Shown here: positions 52,906-63,240 of the stretch, in pieces
Numbering within the stretch: the stretch's first letter is position 1
How the letters are laid out: each line of letters opens with the position of its first letter
Assembly (NCBI RefSeq): GCF_020216065.1
Contig: NZ_JAIWNA010000001.1
Location: forward strand, 558,001 to 622,000
From: Nocardia rosealba
Lineage (GTDB): Bacteria; Actinomycetota; Actinomycetes; Mycobacteriales; Mycobacteriaceae
DNA: 64,000 nt
Direction: 5' to 3'
Translations under genes and position numbers: made by a program
Notes under the pieces: generated by a model
The model's database searches: none
Told to the model about the DNA's origin: nothing
What the model saw: only the letters and a program-made list of their open reading frames with translations

Positions 52906-54140
52906 CACACCTCGTCTCGGGACAGCGGGCAGGACATGCATCGGGGGCCGCCGCGCCCGGACCCCAGCTCCGAACCCTGGATGGTGAGCACCTCGATCCC
53001 CGCGTCGGTCAGGCGGGAGTTGGTCATCTCGTTGCGTTCGTAGGCCACGACGACGCCGGGGGCGAGCGCGAGGGTGTTGTTGCCGTCGTCCCACTGCTCG
53101 CGTTCGGCGGCGGGCCCGTCGCGGCCGGTGTCGATCACCCGCAGGGTCGGGATACCCATCGCGGCGGCAGCGGCGGGCAGGAACGGTTCGGGCCCGCTGA
53201 TGCTGATGCGTTCGGTGTCACCACGTCCGGCGAAGCCGTCCTCGCGGCGAATCGTGAACGCCTGCAAGGTTTCCCGTACACCGGGATACATCACCACCGC
53301 ATCGGTGTCGACCATGGTGCACACGGTGTCCAGGTGCATGGTCGCGCGGTTCTGGGCGATCGGCACCACCAGCACGGTGTGCGCGAGGTCGTCGTCGAAA
53401 AGGCTGCGCGCCAATGCTTCCGCTCCCGCGGGGGTGGTTCGCTCGCCCACGCCCACCGCGACGACGCCGGGAGCGAGCAACAGCACATCACCGCCTTCGA
53501 TGGGGGCCGTGTGCGACTCGTAGGCCCGGCGCACGCCGAGGAAACGGGGGTGGAAGGCGTAGACGAGGTCGGTGATGGAGGTTTCGCGACTGCGCGCGGG
53601 CAGGGCGAGGGAGGTGATGGCCACCTTGGGGCCGACCCAGAACGACGAGTCGCGCGTGAACAGCAGGTTGGGCAGTGGGTCGATGACGAAATCGGCACCG
53701 TGATGCATCCGCCGCACCAGCGACGTGGAGTCGGGGCCGAACGGCAGTTCGTCGAAAGTCATTCCGGCCATGAGGATGTCGGCCAGTTCGGGCGCCTCGA
53801 CCTTGCGGAGTTCGGCGGCGAGCTGGTCGGCGAGATCGTGGCCGAGCCTGCGCGCGTCGACGGCGGCGGAGATGCCCTGGATACGGGCGGCGCCGCTGGT
53901 CGCGAGCGTTTCGGTGAGCAGGTCGGCGAGCAGCAGCACCTCCACACCGCGCCCGCGCAGGACGGCGGCGAAGGCGTCGTGTTCCTCCTGGGCGCGTTCT
54001 ACCCAGGGGATGCCGTCGAAGAGCAGCTGATCGTTGTTGCTCGGGGTGAGCCTGCGCAGCTCATCGCCGGGCCGGTGCAGCAGCACCGTGCGCAATGTGC
54101 CGACCTCGGAGGTGACAGCCAGGCGCGAGTCCGTTCCCAT
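52905..54140 (-). CDS. arcA: Arginine deiminase
   Basis: 411 residues. It converts arginine to citrulline and ammonia. Active-site motifs: [72 protein letters not shown] and catalytic Cys401 in GPRCMSCPL near the C-terminus. ATG 54140 begins [22 protein letters not shown], matching homologues. A frame extending to 54227 would run into the SoxR box. Same order as M. tuberculosis arcA-pmt-rsmI. Confidence 0.94.
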   Translation of the reverse strand: MGTDSRLAVTSEVGTLRTVLLHRPGDELRRLTPSNNDQLLFDGIPWVERAQEEHDAFAAVLRGRGVEVLLLADLLTETLATSGAARIQGISAAVDARRLGHDLADQLAAELRKVEAPELADILMAGMTFDELPFGPDSTSLVRRMHHGADFVIDPLPNLLFTRDSSFWVGPKVAITSLALPARSRETSITDLVYAFHPRFLGVRRAYESHTAPIEGGDVLLLAPGVVAVGVGERTTPAGAEALARSLFDDDLAHTVLVVPIAQNRATMHLDTVCTMVDTDAVVMYPGVRETLQAFTIRREDGFAGRGDTERISISGPEPFLPAAAAAMGIPTLRVIDTGRDGPAAEREQWDDGNNTLALAPGVVVAYERNEMTNSRLTDAGIEVLTIQGSELGSGRGGPRCMSCPLSRDEV

Positions 54141-54220
54141 GCCGAAACCGTAATGCGAGCGGGGCGCGCCTGCCAGGAGGACCCGCACCGAGTCACCCCG
54201 TTTTCGTACACCACACAAGT

Positions 54221-54240
54221 ACCTCAAGTATGGTTGAGGT
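54221..54240. promoter_or_regulatory. SoxR box between arcA and soxR
   Basis: ACCTCAAGTATGGTTGAGGT is a near-perfect 20-bp dyad (ACCTCAA-N6-TTGAGGT) that matches the known SoxR site CCTCAA-N6-TTGAGG. It lies 21 bp before the soxR start and 80 bp before arcA, so it is likely autoregulatory and may also affect arcA. Confidence 0.9.
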
Positions 54241-54261
54241 GAAAGCGGGAGGAGACAGGAA

Positions 54262-54747
54262 ATGACGACGGCCGATTGGCAAACGAAGGAGCTGACCCCC
54301 GGGCAGCTTTCCGAGCGTAGTGGAGTTGCAGTGTCCGCGTTGCACTTCTACGAACGCGAAGGTCTCATAACGAGTCGTCGAACCAGTGGCAATCAACGCC
54401 GCTACGCACGCGAGACGTTGCGGCGGGTGGCGTTCATCCGCATCTCCCAGCGCGTCGGCATCCCGCTCAGCGATATCCGCTCCGCGCTCGACCGGCTGCC
54501 CGAGGGCCGCACACCGACTCGACGCGATTGGGAGGCCGTGTCGACCACCTGGCGTGCGGATCTCGACGAACGAATCACCCAGCTCACGCGCCTGCGCGAC
54601 AACCTCACCGGCTGCATCGGCTGCGGCTGCCTGTCGCTCGGTTCGTGCAAGCTCGTCAACGAACACGACCGCCTCGGCGCGGAGGGGCCGGGCGCGCGCG
54701 TGCTCGATGTGCATTTGAACTGCCCACCCAAAAGTGGCTGCGCCTAG
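54262..54747 (+). CDS. soxR: Redox-sensing MerR-family activator SoxR
   Basis: 161 residues. MerR HTH ([26 protein letters not shown]), a dimerisation helix, and the [2Fe-2S] cluster motif [12 protein letters not shown]. In actinobacteria SoxR responds to redox-active compounds and usually controls few genes. A consensus SoxR box lies just upstream. RBS region GGGAGGAGA precedes ATG 54262. Confidence 0.95.
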   Translation: MTTADWQTKELTPGQLSERSGVAVSALHFYEREGLITSRRTSGNQRRYARETLRRVAFIRISQRVGIPLSDIRSALDRLPEGRTPTRRDWEAVSTTWRADLDERITQLTRLRDNLTGCIGCGCLSLGSCKLVNEHDRLGAEGPGARVLDVHLNCPPKSGCA

Positions 54748-54780
54748 CCACTGTCGCGCGGCTGGGGCATCATCGCGGGT

Positions 54781-55533
54781 ATGACTTCACTCGAGACCCG
54801 CGCCAAGTCCCTGCTCGCGCTGCACCGTCCCGGCGACCCGGTGGTTCTGCCCACGGTGTGGGACGCCTGGTCGGCGAATGTCGCTGTGGGTGCGGGATTT
54901 TCGGGACTGACCATGGGCAGCCATCCGGTCGCGGACTCGATCGGTCGGCCCGACGGTGAGGGGATGAGCTTCGACGAACTGCTCGCGCGTGTCGCGCAGG
55001 TGACCGCCTCGGTGGAGGTGCCGGTGTCGGTCGACATCGAATCCGGGTACGGCCTCGAACCGTTGCAGCTCATCGACGGCCTGCTCGGGGCGGGTGCCGT
55101 CGGCCTGAACATCGAGGACACCGTGCACAGCGAGGGCAAGCGGCTGCGCGACGCCCAGGAGCACGCCGACCTGGTGCGCGGCCTGCGCGAGGCCGCCGAC
55201 GCCACCGGCGTGCACGTGGTCGTCAATGCCCGCACCGACCTGTTCCTGCGTCAGGACGGCGAGGAAGCCGACCGCGTCGACCGCGCCATCGCCCGCCTGA
55301 CCCTCGCCGCCGAAGCTGGTGCCGACGTGCTGTACCCCGTCGGCCGCCACAGCGACGAAACCCTGCGCCGCCTCACCACCGAACTGCCGCGCCCGGTCAA
55401 CGCGATCGGCCAACCCGGTACTCCCGCCAAGTCCTATTTCGCCGACCTCGGGGTAGCCCGGATCAGCTTCGGGCCCTTCCTCCAGGCGGCGCTAGCGACT
55501 GAAGCGGCCCGTCTGCTCGAGACCTGGAAGTAG
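54781..55533 (+). CDS. PEP mutase / isocitrate lyase superfamily protein
   Basis: 250 residues. Superfamily barrel: LPTVWDAWSANVAVGAGFSGLTMGSHPVADSIGRPDGEGMSFDEL, VPVSVDIESGYG (metal site DIESGYG), GLNIEDTVHSEGKRL, VVNARTDLFLR. The active-site Cys motif of isocitrate lyase (KKCGH) is absent, so it is not ICL. It resembles Rv1998c, a little-studied mycobacterial protein. It may cleave or form a C-C or C-P bond, with the substrate unknown. Confidence 0.87.
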   Translation: MTSLETRAKSLLALHRPGDPVVLPTVWDAWSANVAVGAGFSGLTMGSHPVADSIGRPDGEGMSFDELLARVAQVTASVEVPVSVDIESGYGLEPLQLIDGLLGAGAVGLNIEDTVHSEGKRLRDAQEHADLVRGLREAADATGVHVVVNARTDLFLRQDGEEADRVDRAIARLTLAAEAGADVLYPVGRHSDETLRRLTTELPRPVNAIGQPGTPAKSYFADLGVARISFGPFLQAALATEAARLLETWK

Positions 55534-55569
55534 GTTGCGAATTTTTCGAATTACCGTCATGCTTGGTCT

Positions 55570-56088
55570 ATGACCAGCACGAATCGCGAGATTCTCAGGA
55601 ACGGCACCGTCCTGCCGCCGGAAGATCTGCGTGAACTGCTGGACCTTTCCAGATTCCTTGAACAGCACACCGAGCCGGCGGCTCTGCTCGGACCCGACGG
55701 AGAGCAGATTCCGCTGCCTGCCGAGGTGTACGAGGTCTTGGTCCAAGTGGTCGGCGCCATGCGGAAACGCCGGGCCGTCACCATCGCGCCGGTAGAGCAG
55801 CGCCTGACCACCCAGCAGGCCGCGGATCTGCTCGGGATCAGCCGCCCGACGCTGATCAAGTTGCTGGAAGCGGGAAAGCTGCCTTGCGACAAGCCGTCCG
55901 GCAGCCGCCACCGGCGACTGCTGCTCAGCGATGTGCTCGAGTACCAGCAAAGGCGGCGAGCCGAACGCAGCGGTGTGCTCGACCAGTTGGTCAGCGACGC
56001 CGAGGACGACGGCCTCTACGATCCTCCTCCGGAGGACTATCTCCAAGCGATTCGGGAGGCACGCTCAGCGCGCAGTTCCGAGATCTGA
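55570..56088 (+). CDS. Antitoxin with excisionase-type HTH
   Basis: 172 residues. N-terminal ~75 residues with an antitoxin-like helix region, then a MerR/excisionase-type helix-turn-helix (LTTQQAADLLGISRPTLIKLLEAGKLP, SGSRHRRLLLSDVLEYQQRRR), and a C-terminal segment YDPPPEDYLQAIREARS that likely folds on the toxin. The stop TGA abuts the PIN toxin gene. The pair is separate from the usual VapBC family. It lies in a somewhat lower-GC block. Confidence 0.85.
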   Translation: MTSTNREILRNGTVLPPEDLRELLDLSRFLEQHTEPAALLGPDGEQIPLPAEVYEVLVQVVGAMRKRRAVTIAPVEQRLTTQQAADLLGISRPTLIKLLEAGKLPCDKPSGSRHRRLLLSDVLEYQQRRRAERSGVLDQLVSDAEDDGLYDPPPEDYLQAIREARSARSSEI

Positions 56089-56101
56089 TGTCAGGATTTC
56101 G

Positions 56102-56662
56102 TTGGTTCTCGATGCTTGTGTGCTCGTTCCCATCGTGAAATCCGATCTACTTCTCACGCTTGCTCACAGGCATGCATTCTGCCCGCTGTGGAGTGATCTC
56201 ATCCTCGATGAGATTTCGCGAGCCGTGGTGAAGGTCAACGCACGCATGACCGAGGAACGGATCGCCCGCCGCGTCGATGGCATGAACGCAGCTTTCGAGG
56301 ACGCCTGTGTAAAGGGTTGGGAACCGTTGGAGCACTGCGTGACAGGGCTCCCTGACTCGTGCGACAGGCACGTCGTCGCTGCAGCGGTACGGGGCGATGC
56401 CGCAGCGATCATCACGGACAACGTCAGGCACTTCCCGGATGAGGCTCTCGAGCGGTGGGCGATCCATGCCATCGCGTCAGACGACTTTCTGCTCGACGTG
56501 CTCGATCTCAACCCGAGCGTGGTCCTCTCGAGTCTGATCGAAATGGTTGGTCGGCGGAAGAATCCGCCCGTCACCGTCGATGACATCCTGCGGGCGCTAG
56601 ACCTCGCGAACGCTCCTCGATTCGTCCGCGAGATCCGCTCGATCCTCGACGAGGGCATCTGA
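56102..56662 (+). CDS. PIN-domain toxin, partner of the preceding antitoxin
   Basis: About 186 residues from TTG 56102. PIN acidic residues are present: VLDACVLVPI, LILDEIS, DSCDRHVVAAAV and ITDNVRHFP. Likely a ribonuclease. The start is unclear: no ATG or GTG is in frame before LDAC. TTG 56102 has AGGA five nt upstream. An ATG at 56088 (overlapping the antitoxin stop) is one base out of frame, so a single-base change or sequencing error could also explain it. The last ~60 residues (VLSSLIEMVGRRKNPPVTVDDILRALD) form a helical tail. Confidence 0.82.
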   Translation: MVLDACVLVPIVKSDLLLTLAHRHAFCPLWSDLILDEISRAVVKVNARMTEERIARRVDGMNAAFEDACVKGWEPLEHCVTGLPDSCDRHVVAAAVRGDAAAIITDNVRHFPDEALERWAIHAIASDDFLLDVLDLNPSVVLSSLIEMVGRRKNPPVTVDDILRALDLANAPRFVREIRSILDEGI

Positions 56663-56683
56663 CGTTCTGCCCTCAGGTTTCAT

Positions 56684-58249
56684 CTACTCCTTCGGCTCCA
56701 CGTACCGGGGGAACACCGGTTCCGGGGCCGGGAGGTCGGTGCCGGGGACGAGCGGGGTGGGGATGTCGGCGAAGGTGCGGGCCTCCTGGCCGAGGAGGTC
56801 GAGGATCTTCGCGGACGAGCCCGGCATCACCGGCTGGACGAGGATCGCGACGATGCGGACCACCTCGAGGGTGACGTAGAGGACCGTCGCCATGCGCGCC
56901 AGGTCTTCCTCGGTGCCCGACTTGCGCAGGGCCCAGGGTGCATTGGCGGAGAAATAGCGGTTGGTCTCGCCGAGGGTGAGCCAGACGGCTTCCAGGGCCA
57001 GGTGCATCTGCTGGGCGTCGAACTCGGTGCGGCACTTGTCGAGCAGGCCCGCCGCGCGGTCGAGCAGGGCGCGGTCGTCGGCGGTGAATTCGCCCGGCGT
57101 GGGGACCTTGGCGTCGCAGTTCTTGTTGACCATGGTCAGGCTGCGCTGCACCAGGTTGCCGAATTCGTTGGCCAGGTCGCTGTTGATGCGGCCCGCGATG
57201 GCCTCGTTGCTGTAGCTGCCGTCCTGGCCGTAGGAGATCTCACGCAGGAGGAAGAAACGCACCTGGTCGAGACCGTAGGTGGAGACCAGTTCGAGCGGGT
57301 CGACGATATTGCCCGTCGACTTCGACATCTTCTCGCCCTTGTTGTACAGGAATCCGTGCACGAACACGCGCTCCGGCAGTTCGATCCCAGCCGACATCAG
57401 GAACGCAGGCCAGTACACCGTGTGGAAGCGGGTGATGTCCTTGCCGATGATGTGCACGTTCGCCGGCCAGAACTTGCGGAACCGTTCGGAGTCGGTGTCC
57501 GGGAAGCCCACGCCGGTCAGGTAATTGGTGAGCGCGTCGACCCACACGTACATCACGTGATCGGGGTGGCCGGGTACCGGAACACCCCAGTCGAAGGTGG
57601 TGCGCGAGATCGACAGATCCTTCAGCCCGGCCTTGACGTAGCTCACGATCTCGTTGCGCCGGGTGGCCGGGGCGATGAATTCGGGGCGCGTCTCGTAGAG
57701 CTCGAGCAGCTTGTCCTGGTACTGCGAGAGCTTGAAGAAGTAGTTCGACTCCTCGGTCCAGGTGACCGGGGTCTGTGTCTCGGTGGACACGCGGGTGCCG
57801 TCGTCGAGGAGGGTGGTCTCCTCCTCGGTGTAGAACGCCTCGTCGCGCACCGAGTACCAGCCGGAGTAGTTGTCGAGGTAGATGTCGCCGTTGGCGAGCA
57901 TGCGTTCCCAGATGGCGACGCTGGCGGCCTTGTGGTCCTCGTCGGTGGTGCGGATGAACCGGTCGAACGAGACGTCGAGGGCCTTGTCCATGGCCTCGAA
58001 CACGTCGGAGTTGCGCGCGGCCAGTTCCTGGACGGGAACGCCTTCGGCGGACGCGGTCTGCTGCATCTTCTGGCCGTGCTCGTCGGTGCCGGTCATGAAG
58101 AACACGTCGTAACCGTCGAGACGCTTGAAGCGGGCAAGCGCGTCGGTGGAGATGTACTCGTACGCGTGCCCCATATGCGGCGCACCGTTCGGGTAGGCGA
58201 TGGCCGTGGTGATGTAGAAGGCCGGCTGCTGCTCGCTTCGCTCGCTCAT
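56684..58249 (-). CDS. metS: Methionyl-tRNA synthetase
   Basis: 521 residues, class I synthetase: [25 protein letters not shown] (HIGH-like: HMGH), [24 protein letters not shown], and KMSKSTGN (KMSKS). No zinc CxxC motif, of the MetG type used in mycobacteria. ATG 58249 gives the expected length. Divergent from tatD with only a 22-bp gap. Essential for translation. Confidence 0.96.
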   Translation of the reverse strand: MSERSEQQPAFYITTAIAYPNGAPHMGHAYEYISTDALARFKRLDGYDVFFMTGTDEHGQKMQQTASAEGVPVQELAARNSDVFEAMDKALDVSFDRFIRTTDEDHKAASVAIWERMLANGDIYLDNYSGWYSVRDEAFYTEEETTLLDDGTRVSTETQTPVTWTEESNYFFKLSQYQDKLLELYETRPEFIAPATRRNEIVSYVKAGLKDLSISRTTFDWGVPVPGHPDHVMYVWVDALTNYLTGVGFPDTDSERFRKFWPANVHIIGKDITRFHTVYWPAFLMSAGIELPERVFVHGFLYNKGEKMSKSTGNIVDPLELVSTYGLDQVRFFLLREISYGQDGSYSNEAIAGRINSDLANEFGNLVQRSLTMVNKNCDAKVPTPGEFTADDRALLDRAAGLLDKCRTEFDAQQMHLALEAVWLTLGETNRYFSANAPWALRKSGTEEDLARMATVLYVTLEVVRIVAILVQPVMPGSSAKILDLLGQEARTFADIPTPLVPGTDLPAPEPVFPRYVEPKE

Positions 58250-58258
58250 GATGGCAAC

Positions 58259-58265
58259 TACTGTA
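58259..58265. promoter_or_regulatory. Overlapping -10 boxes of divergent metS and tatD promoters
   Basis: TACTGTA is a -10-like box on both strands (TACTGT 58259-58264 on plus; TACAGT on minus). On plus it is followed by 7 nt and GTG (tatD), on minus by 10 nt and ATG (metS). Neither gene has a Shine-Dalgarno sequence, so both mRNAs are probably leaderless or almost so. Confidence 0.6.
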
Positions 58266-58271
58266 ATCCGC

Positions 58272-59105
58272 GTGGCAAACCAGAATCGTCCGGCTCCGCC
58301 TCCTCCCGCACCGCTCGCGCCGCTGATCGACGCGCACACCCACCTCGACGCCTGCGGTGCGACCGATGCCGCCTCGACCACCGCGATCGTCGACCGGGCC
58401 GCCGCCGTCGGGGTTGGCCATGTGGTGACGGTCGCCGACGACCTCGCCGCCGCGCAGTGGGCGGTACGGGCCGCGCACTGGGACCCGCGCGTGTACGCGG
58501 CCGTCGCGCTGCACCCCACCCGCGCGAACGCCCTGGACGACAAGGCCATGGCCGAGCTGGAGAACCTCGCCACCGACCCCCGCGTCGTCGCGATCGGGGA
58601 GACCGGCCTGGACTACTACTGGCCGGGCAAACTCGACGGCTGCGCCGACATCGAGACCCAGATCGAGGGTTTCCGCTGGCACATCGACCTGGCCAAGCGG
58701 GTGCGCAAGCCGCTGATGATCCACAACCGTGAGGCCGACCACGACCTGCTGACGGTGCTGCTCGACGAGGGCGCCCCCGACACGGTGATCTTCCACTGCT
58801 TCTCCTCGGACGCGAATATGGCGCAGGCGTGTGTGGCCGAGGGGTATGTGCTCAGTTTCTCGGGAACGGTGAGTTTCAAGAACGCGCACGAATTGCGTGA
58901 GGCGGCCAAGTTGGTGCCCGACGATCAGATCCTGGTCGAAACCGACGCGCCGTATCTGACGCCGCATCCGTATCGCGGGGCGCCGAACGAGTCGTACTGC
59001 CTGCCGTACACGGTGCGCGCGCTGGCCGAGATCCGCGAACAGGACCCGGTCGAATTGGCGGAGACGACCACGGCCAACGCCCGAAGGCTCTATCGCATTC
59101 GCTGA
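58272..59105 (+). CDS. tatD: TatD-family metal-dependent DNase
   Basis: 277 residues from GTG 58272. TatD motifs: [12 protein letters not shown] (metal), VAALHPT-like [56 protein letters not shown]. It is a Mg-dependent 3'-5' exonuclease or hydrolase. Rv1008 starts at the VDAHTHLD region; this N-terminus has ~20 extra Pro/Ala-rich residues. ATG 58248 overlaps the metS start codon and is unlikely. Confidence 0.92.
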   Translation: MANQNRPAPPPPAPLAPLIDAHTHLDACGATDAASTTAIVDRAAAVGVGHVVTVADDLAAAQWAVRAAHWDPRVYAAVALHPTRANALDDKAMAELENLATDPRVVAIGETGLDYYWPGKLDGCADIETQIEGFRWHIDLAKRVRKPLMIHNREADHDLLTVLLDEGAPDTVIFHCFSSDANMAQACVAEGYVLSFSGTVSFKNAHELREAAKLVPDDQILVETDAPYLTPHPYRGAPNESYCLPYTVRALAEIREQDPVELAETTTANARRLYRIR

Positions 59106-59209
59106 GTCCGTTTCGCCCGGTTGTCAGGGGGCTGGACGATAAACGTGTTTCGGCTCACATTTCTGTGTCGAAGCCGTTATCTACCTGCGATGTCTATATC
59201 GAATCGTGA

Positions 59210-60406
<1,197 letters not shown>

Positions 60407-60525
60407 TCAGTTCTGCCCGTGCCCGGAATATGCTTGCTGCGCATTGCTTTTCGGCTCGGTGCTTGTCTCCCCTGAGGTACTGTCATCGCGATAGCGACGA
60501 ACTGCGGGCAGACACGGGGGGCACG

Positions 60526-61926
60526 GTGGAAGGGTACGAAGAAAAGGTCGTCCCTCGCCATCTCTGGGACTATGCGGAGGCGCATTCCCGGTACCGAACC
60601 GCAGCGGAAGATCTGAAGCGGCATCTTGGGGACGTGTTGGAGCAAGGTGGCGTCACCGCCATCTACAACATCGAGTCGCGGGTAAAGGATATCGACTCGT
60701 ATCGGAAGAAATCTGAACGGCTCGAACAAAATGGGCAGCGTAAGTACAAAGATCCCGTCGTCGGGATCCAGGACTGCATTGCTGCCCGAGTGATCGTGTT
60801 CGAAGAGTCGGCTCGTGAGGACACCAAAGAAGTTATTCGATCCAACTTCGTGCTCGGTGGGGATGAAAATCCCGGCCTGCTCAAAAATAATGGATATGAC
60901 AGCTGGCACTTCATCGTCACCGGATTTGTTAGGACTGATGTTCAGGGGCGTTTTCCTGAGCTGATCAACTACTTGCGCGAGCGGCACGCTCTGGAAATTC
61001 AGGTGCGCACTGTGGCAGGACATGCTTGGGCGGAGTACGAGCATGACGTTCGCTACAAGAGCGATCCGTCGCGACACAGTGTGTATTCGTTGCTGCCGGA
61101 GAATCGGCAGAAGGAGATCGATCGGCTTTTCATCGAGGCCGGTGGTCTGCGCCGGTACCTCGATCACACCTTCGATCGCATCGGTAAGCTGCTGAAATCG
61201 GCGGAGCCGGGGAGCGGACCGACCGCCTACCAGGTCACGACAGACGTCGAGGTATCCACCGGCGCAGCTGAAGATCCGAGCAACGAGGGCGTCCCCCTCG
61301 AATTCGAGAGCCTGCGTTCGTTTCTAGCGGAGCGATATCCAGGACTGGCGGACGGCAGCTGGGAAGGTTTGAGTGCTTTGCTCGACCGCCTGTTGAGTCT
61401 GGGGTTGACATCTATCGAGAAATTGCGGGCAGTCTTGGAGTCCGTCGACTCCGACCGTGTAGCAACGTTGATGGAGTACCGGCTTTCCCCCTCGCGTGTT
61501 CGTCGTATAAACGACGATCTGCTTGCAGCTCTGGGCGATGAATACGTCGAATCGGCAGCCGGAACCCCCACGTATCGAAATTTCCGATTAAGGCTGCCGA
61601 GAGTGCAGGGAAAGTTCAGAATCTACCGAATAATCGGCGCCGGACCTGAAAGGGAAGGCAAGGTATACACCGGTGCGGCTGTCCTGCGTGAGCTGGTCGA
61701 GATCGTGGCGGAACGGGAGGGAACGTCGGCAGCCGAATTGAGCGGGGTTGTCTCGACATCGGTTTACGGAGTGGGTACGAGGGCGAAGCAAGTGTTCGGC
61801 GGACAGCTATGGGTGAACGCCAATATGGATCGGCCGGGGATTGATCGCGCCATACTCGAGCTACTCGGGCGGATGAATGGGTCCGACATCCGAGTGACAC
61901 GAGGTGGTGAGTTTCTCCGGGAGTAG
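60526..61926 (+). CDS. Stand-alone RelA/SpoT-type synthetase with unknown C-terminal domain
   Basis: 466 residues. The synthetase domain (~30-190) has all key motifs: ESRVKDIDSYRKK (50-62; R, K and S of the ATP/G-loop), IQDCIAARVIV, GYDSWHF (123-129; Tyr and His) and EIQVRTVAGHAWAEYEHDVRYK (157-178). Lacks a HD hydrolase domain and lacks the TGS/ACT regulatory regions. C-terminal ~250 residues include a helical segment and an unrecognised ~100-residue domain. It may make (p)ppGpp or a toxic alarmone, as toxSAS do. Lower GC (about 50-55% by eye) and no cognate antitoxin seen. GTG 60526 has a GGGGGG run upstream. In M. tuberculosis ksgA follows rpfB. Confidence 0.82.
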   Translation: MEGYEEKVVPRHLWDYAEAHSRYRTAAEDLKRHLGDVLEQGGVTAIYNIESRVKDIDSYRKKSERLEQNGQRKYKDPVVGIQDCIAARVIVFEESAREDTKEVIRSNFVLGGDENPGLLKNNGYDSWHFIVTGFVRTDVQGRFPELINYLRERHALEIQVRTVAGHAWAEYEHDVRYKSDPSRHSVYSLLPENRQKEIDRLFIEAGGLRRYLDHTFDRIGKLLKSAEPGSGPTAYQVTTDVEVSTGAAEDPSNEGVPLEFESLRSFLAERYPGLADGSWEGLSALLDRLLSLGLTSIEKLRAVLESVDSDRVATLMEYRLSPSRVRRINDDLLAALGDEYVESAAGTPTYRNFRLRLPRVQGKFRIYRIIGAGPEREGKVYTGAAVLRELVEIVAEREGTSAAELSGVVSTSVYGVGTRAKQVFGGQLWVNANMDRPGIDRAILELLGRMNGSDIRVTRGGEFLRE

Positions 61927-62048
61927 CCGCGATGCCGGTAGTCGCTGTCACGGCGGGGGATTGCCGTGGGGTAGCGTGCTCTCGTTTCGCCGGGTCTGCT
62001 GTGCTCGTGCGGTGGGGTCGGCTTCGGACGAGTCGACGGGTGGTGGAG

Positions 62049-63179
62049 ATGCGCGGTGTTTCGGCGTTGCGATGCGCGGCTGCGGCGGTGGCTGTTTCGG
62101 TGGGGCTCGGGATTTGTGCGCCGGGCGCGCGAGCGGAGTCGCCCGGGGAGGTGCTCGCGGTGACTTCTGCGGTGCTGCGCGGGCTGGACGCCGAGATCAT
62201 CGACTACTCGACCAGGGGAGTCGGCGGGGCGACTCAGCCGGCCAGTGGTGTGCTGTATCTGCCCGACGGCACCGCGCCCGAGGGTGGGTGGCCGATCGTC
62301 GCCTACGACCACGGCACCACCGGGCTCGGATCCGGTTGTGGTGGGCAATCGGATCCGGCGGGTGCGCCGTGGCCGGAATCGCAAGTGGGGCAGAACGAAT
62401 TCATCCGGCACGTGGTGTCACGCGGGTTCGCGGTGGTTGCCCCGGATTATCTGGGACTGGGGCGGTTCGACACGGGCCCGCACCCGTACCTCGACATCGA
62501 TACCGAGGCGACCGCCACGCTCGACCTGCTGCGCGCCGCCCGGTCGGTGCATCCGGAGCTCTCGCCGGTGTGGCTGGCATCGGGCATGTCGCAGGGTGGG
62601 CACGCCGCGCTCGCCACCGCACACCGGCAGGCGAGCTACGCGCCGGAGCTGGATTTCCGCGGCACCATCGCCGTCGACCCGGCCTCGGATGTGGAGAAGG
62701 TCGCCCCGCTGCTCGGCCCGGGCAACCCGGACCGCGTGAGCGGCGGCACCCTCGGCTTCTCGGCGAGCATTCTCGCCGGATTGCGTGCCGCCCGGCCGGA
62801 GGCGCAGGTCGACAGCTACCTCAGCCCGCTGGGCCGCCAGGTGCTCGACGAGATCGGCTCGCTGTGCCAGGACGCCATCGACGACCGGGTCGCCGATCTT
62901 TATCTCGGCGACCTGCTGTCGCGCTCGCTCGGCGAGGAACCGCTGCGCTCGGTGATGACCGACTACATGGCCGTGCCGACCAGCGGTTACGACGCGCCGA
63001 TCCTGCTGCTGGTGAACGCCACCGACCGAACGGTGCCGTCCCCGCTGCACGCGGCGCTCGCGGCGCAGTTCGCCGCGGGCGGTGTGGCATTCGAGACGGT
63101 GGTCGGGACCGGCAGCCACACCCAGCTGAACCCGGCGATGTGGGTGGCCATCGATGAATTCCTGGCTAGAGCACGCTGA
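62049..63179 (+). CDS. Secreted lipase-like alpha/beta hydrolase 1
   Basis: 376 residues. Signal peptide (MRGVSALRCAAAAVAVSVG...ARA, cleaved before ESPGEV). Secretory lipase family: ASGVLYLPDG, WPIVAYDHGTTGLGSGCGGQSDP, DYLGLGRFDTGPHPYLDID, nucleophile Ser in ASGMSQGGHAAL, and C-terminal His in GTGSHTQLNP. Likely lipid ester hydrolysis outside the cell. ATG 62049 is inside a longer frame whose upstream part is not signal-like. A related gene follows. Confidence 0.88.
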   Translation: MRGVSALRCAAAAVAVSVGLGICAPGARAESPGEVLAVTSAVLRGLDAEIIDYSTRGVGGATQPASGVLYLPDGTAPEGGWPIVAYDHGTTGLGSGCGGQSDPAGAPWPESQVGQNEFIRHVVSRGFAVVAPDYLGLGRFDTGPHPYLDIDTEATATLDLLRAARSVHPELSPVWLASGMSQGGHAALATAHRQASYAPELDFRGTIAVDPASDVEKVAPLLGPGNPDRVSGGTLGFSASILAGLRAARPEAQVDSYLSPLGRQVLDEIGSLCQDAIDDRVADLYLGDLLSRSLGEEPLRSVMTDYMAVPTSGYDAPILLLVNATDRTVPSPLHAALAAQFAAGGVAFETVVGTGSHTQLNPAMWVAIDEFLARAR

Positions 63180-63240
63180 CGACAACCAACCATCTGTACA
63201 CTCGTCCAAGTTCATGATCCCCTGGTGGAGAGACGAGTCC

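Noticed and set aside
54141..54227. Longer arcA start at 54227
   Set aside because: It overlaps the SoxR box and adds an unconserved N-terminus; ATG 54140 matches the family.
56088..56138. ATG 56088 as start of the PIN toxin
   Set aside because: It reads a different frame and stops after 16 codons; usable only if a one-base frameshift is assumed.
58248..58271. ATG 58248 as tatD start
   Set aside because: It overlaps the metS start codon and the -10-like box; GTG 58272 fits a leaderless start.
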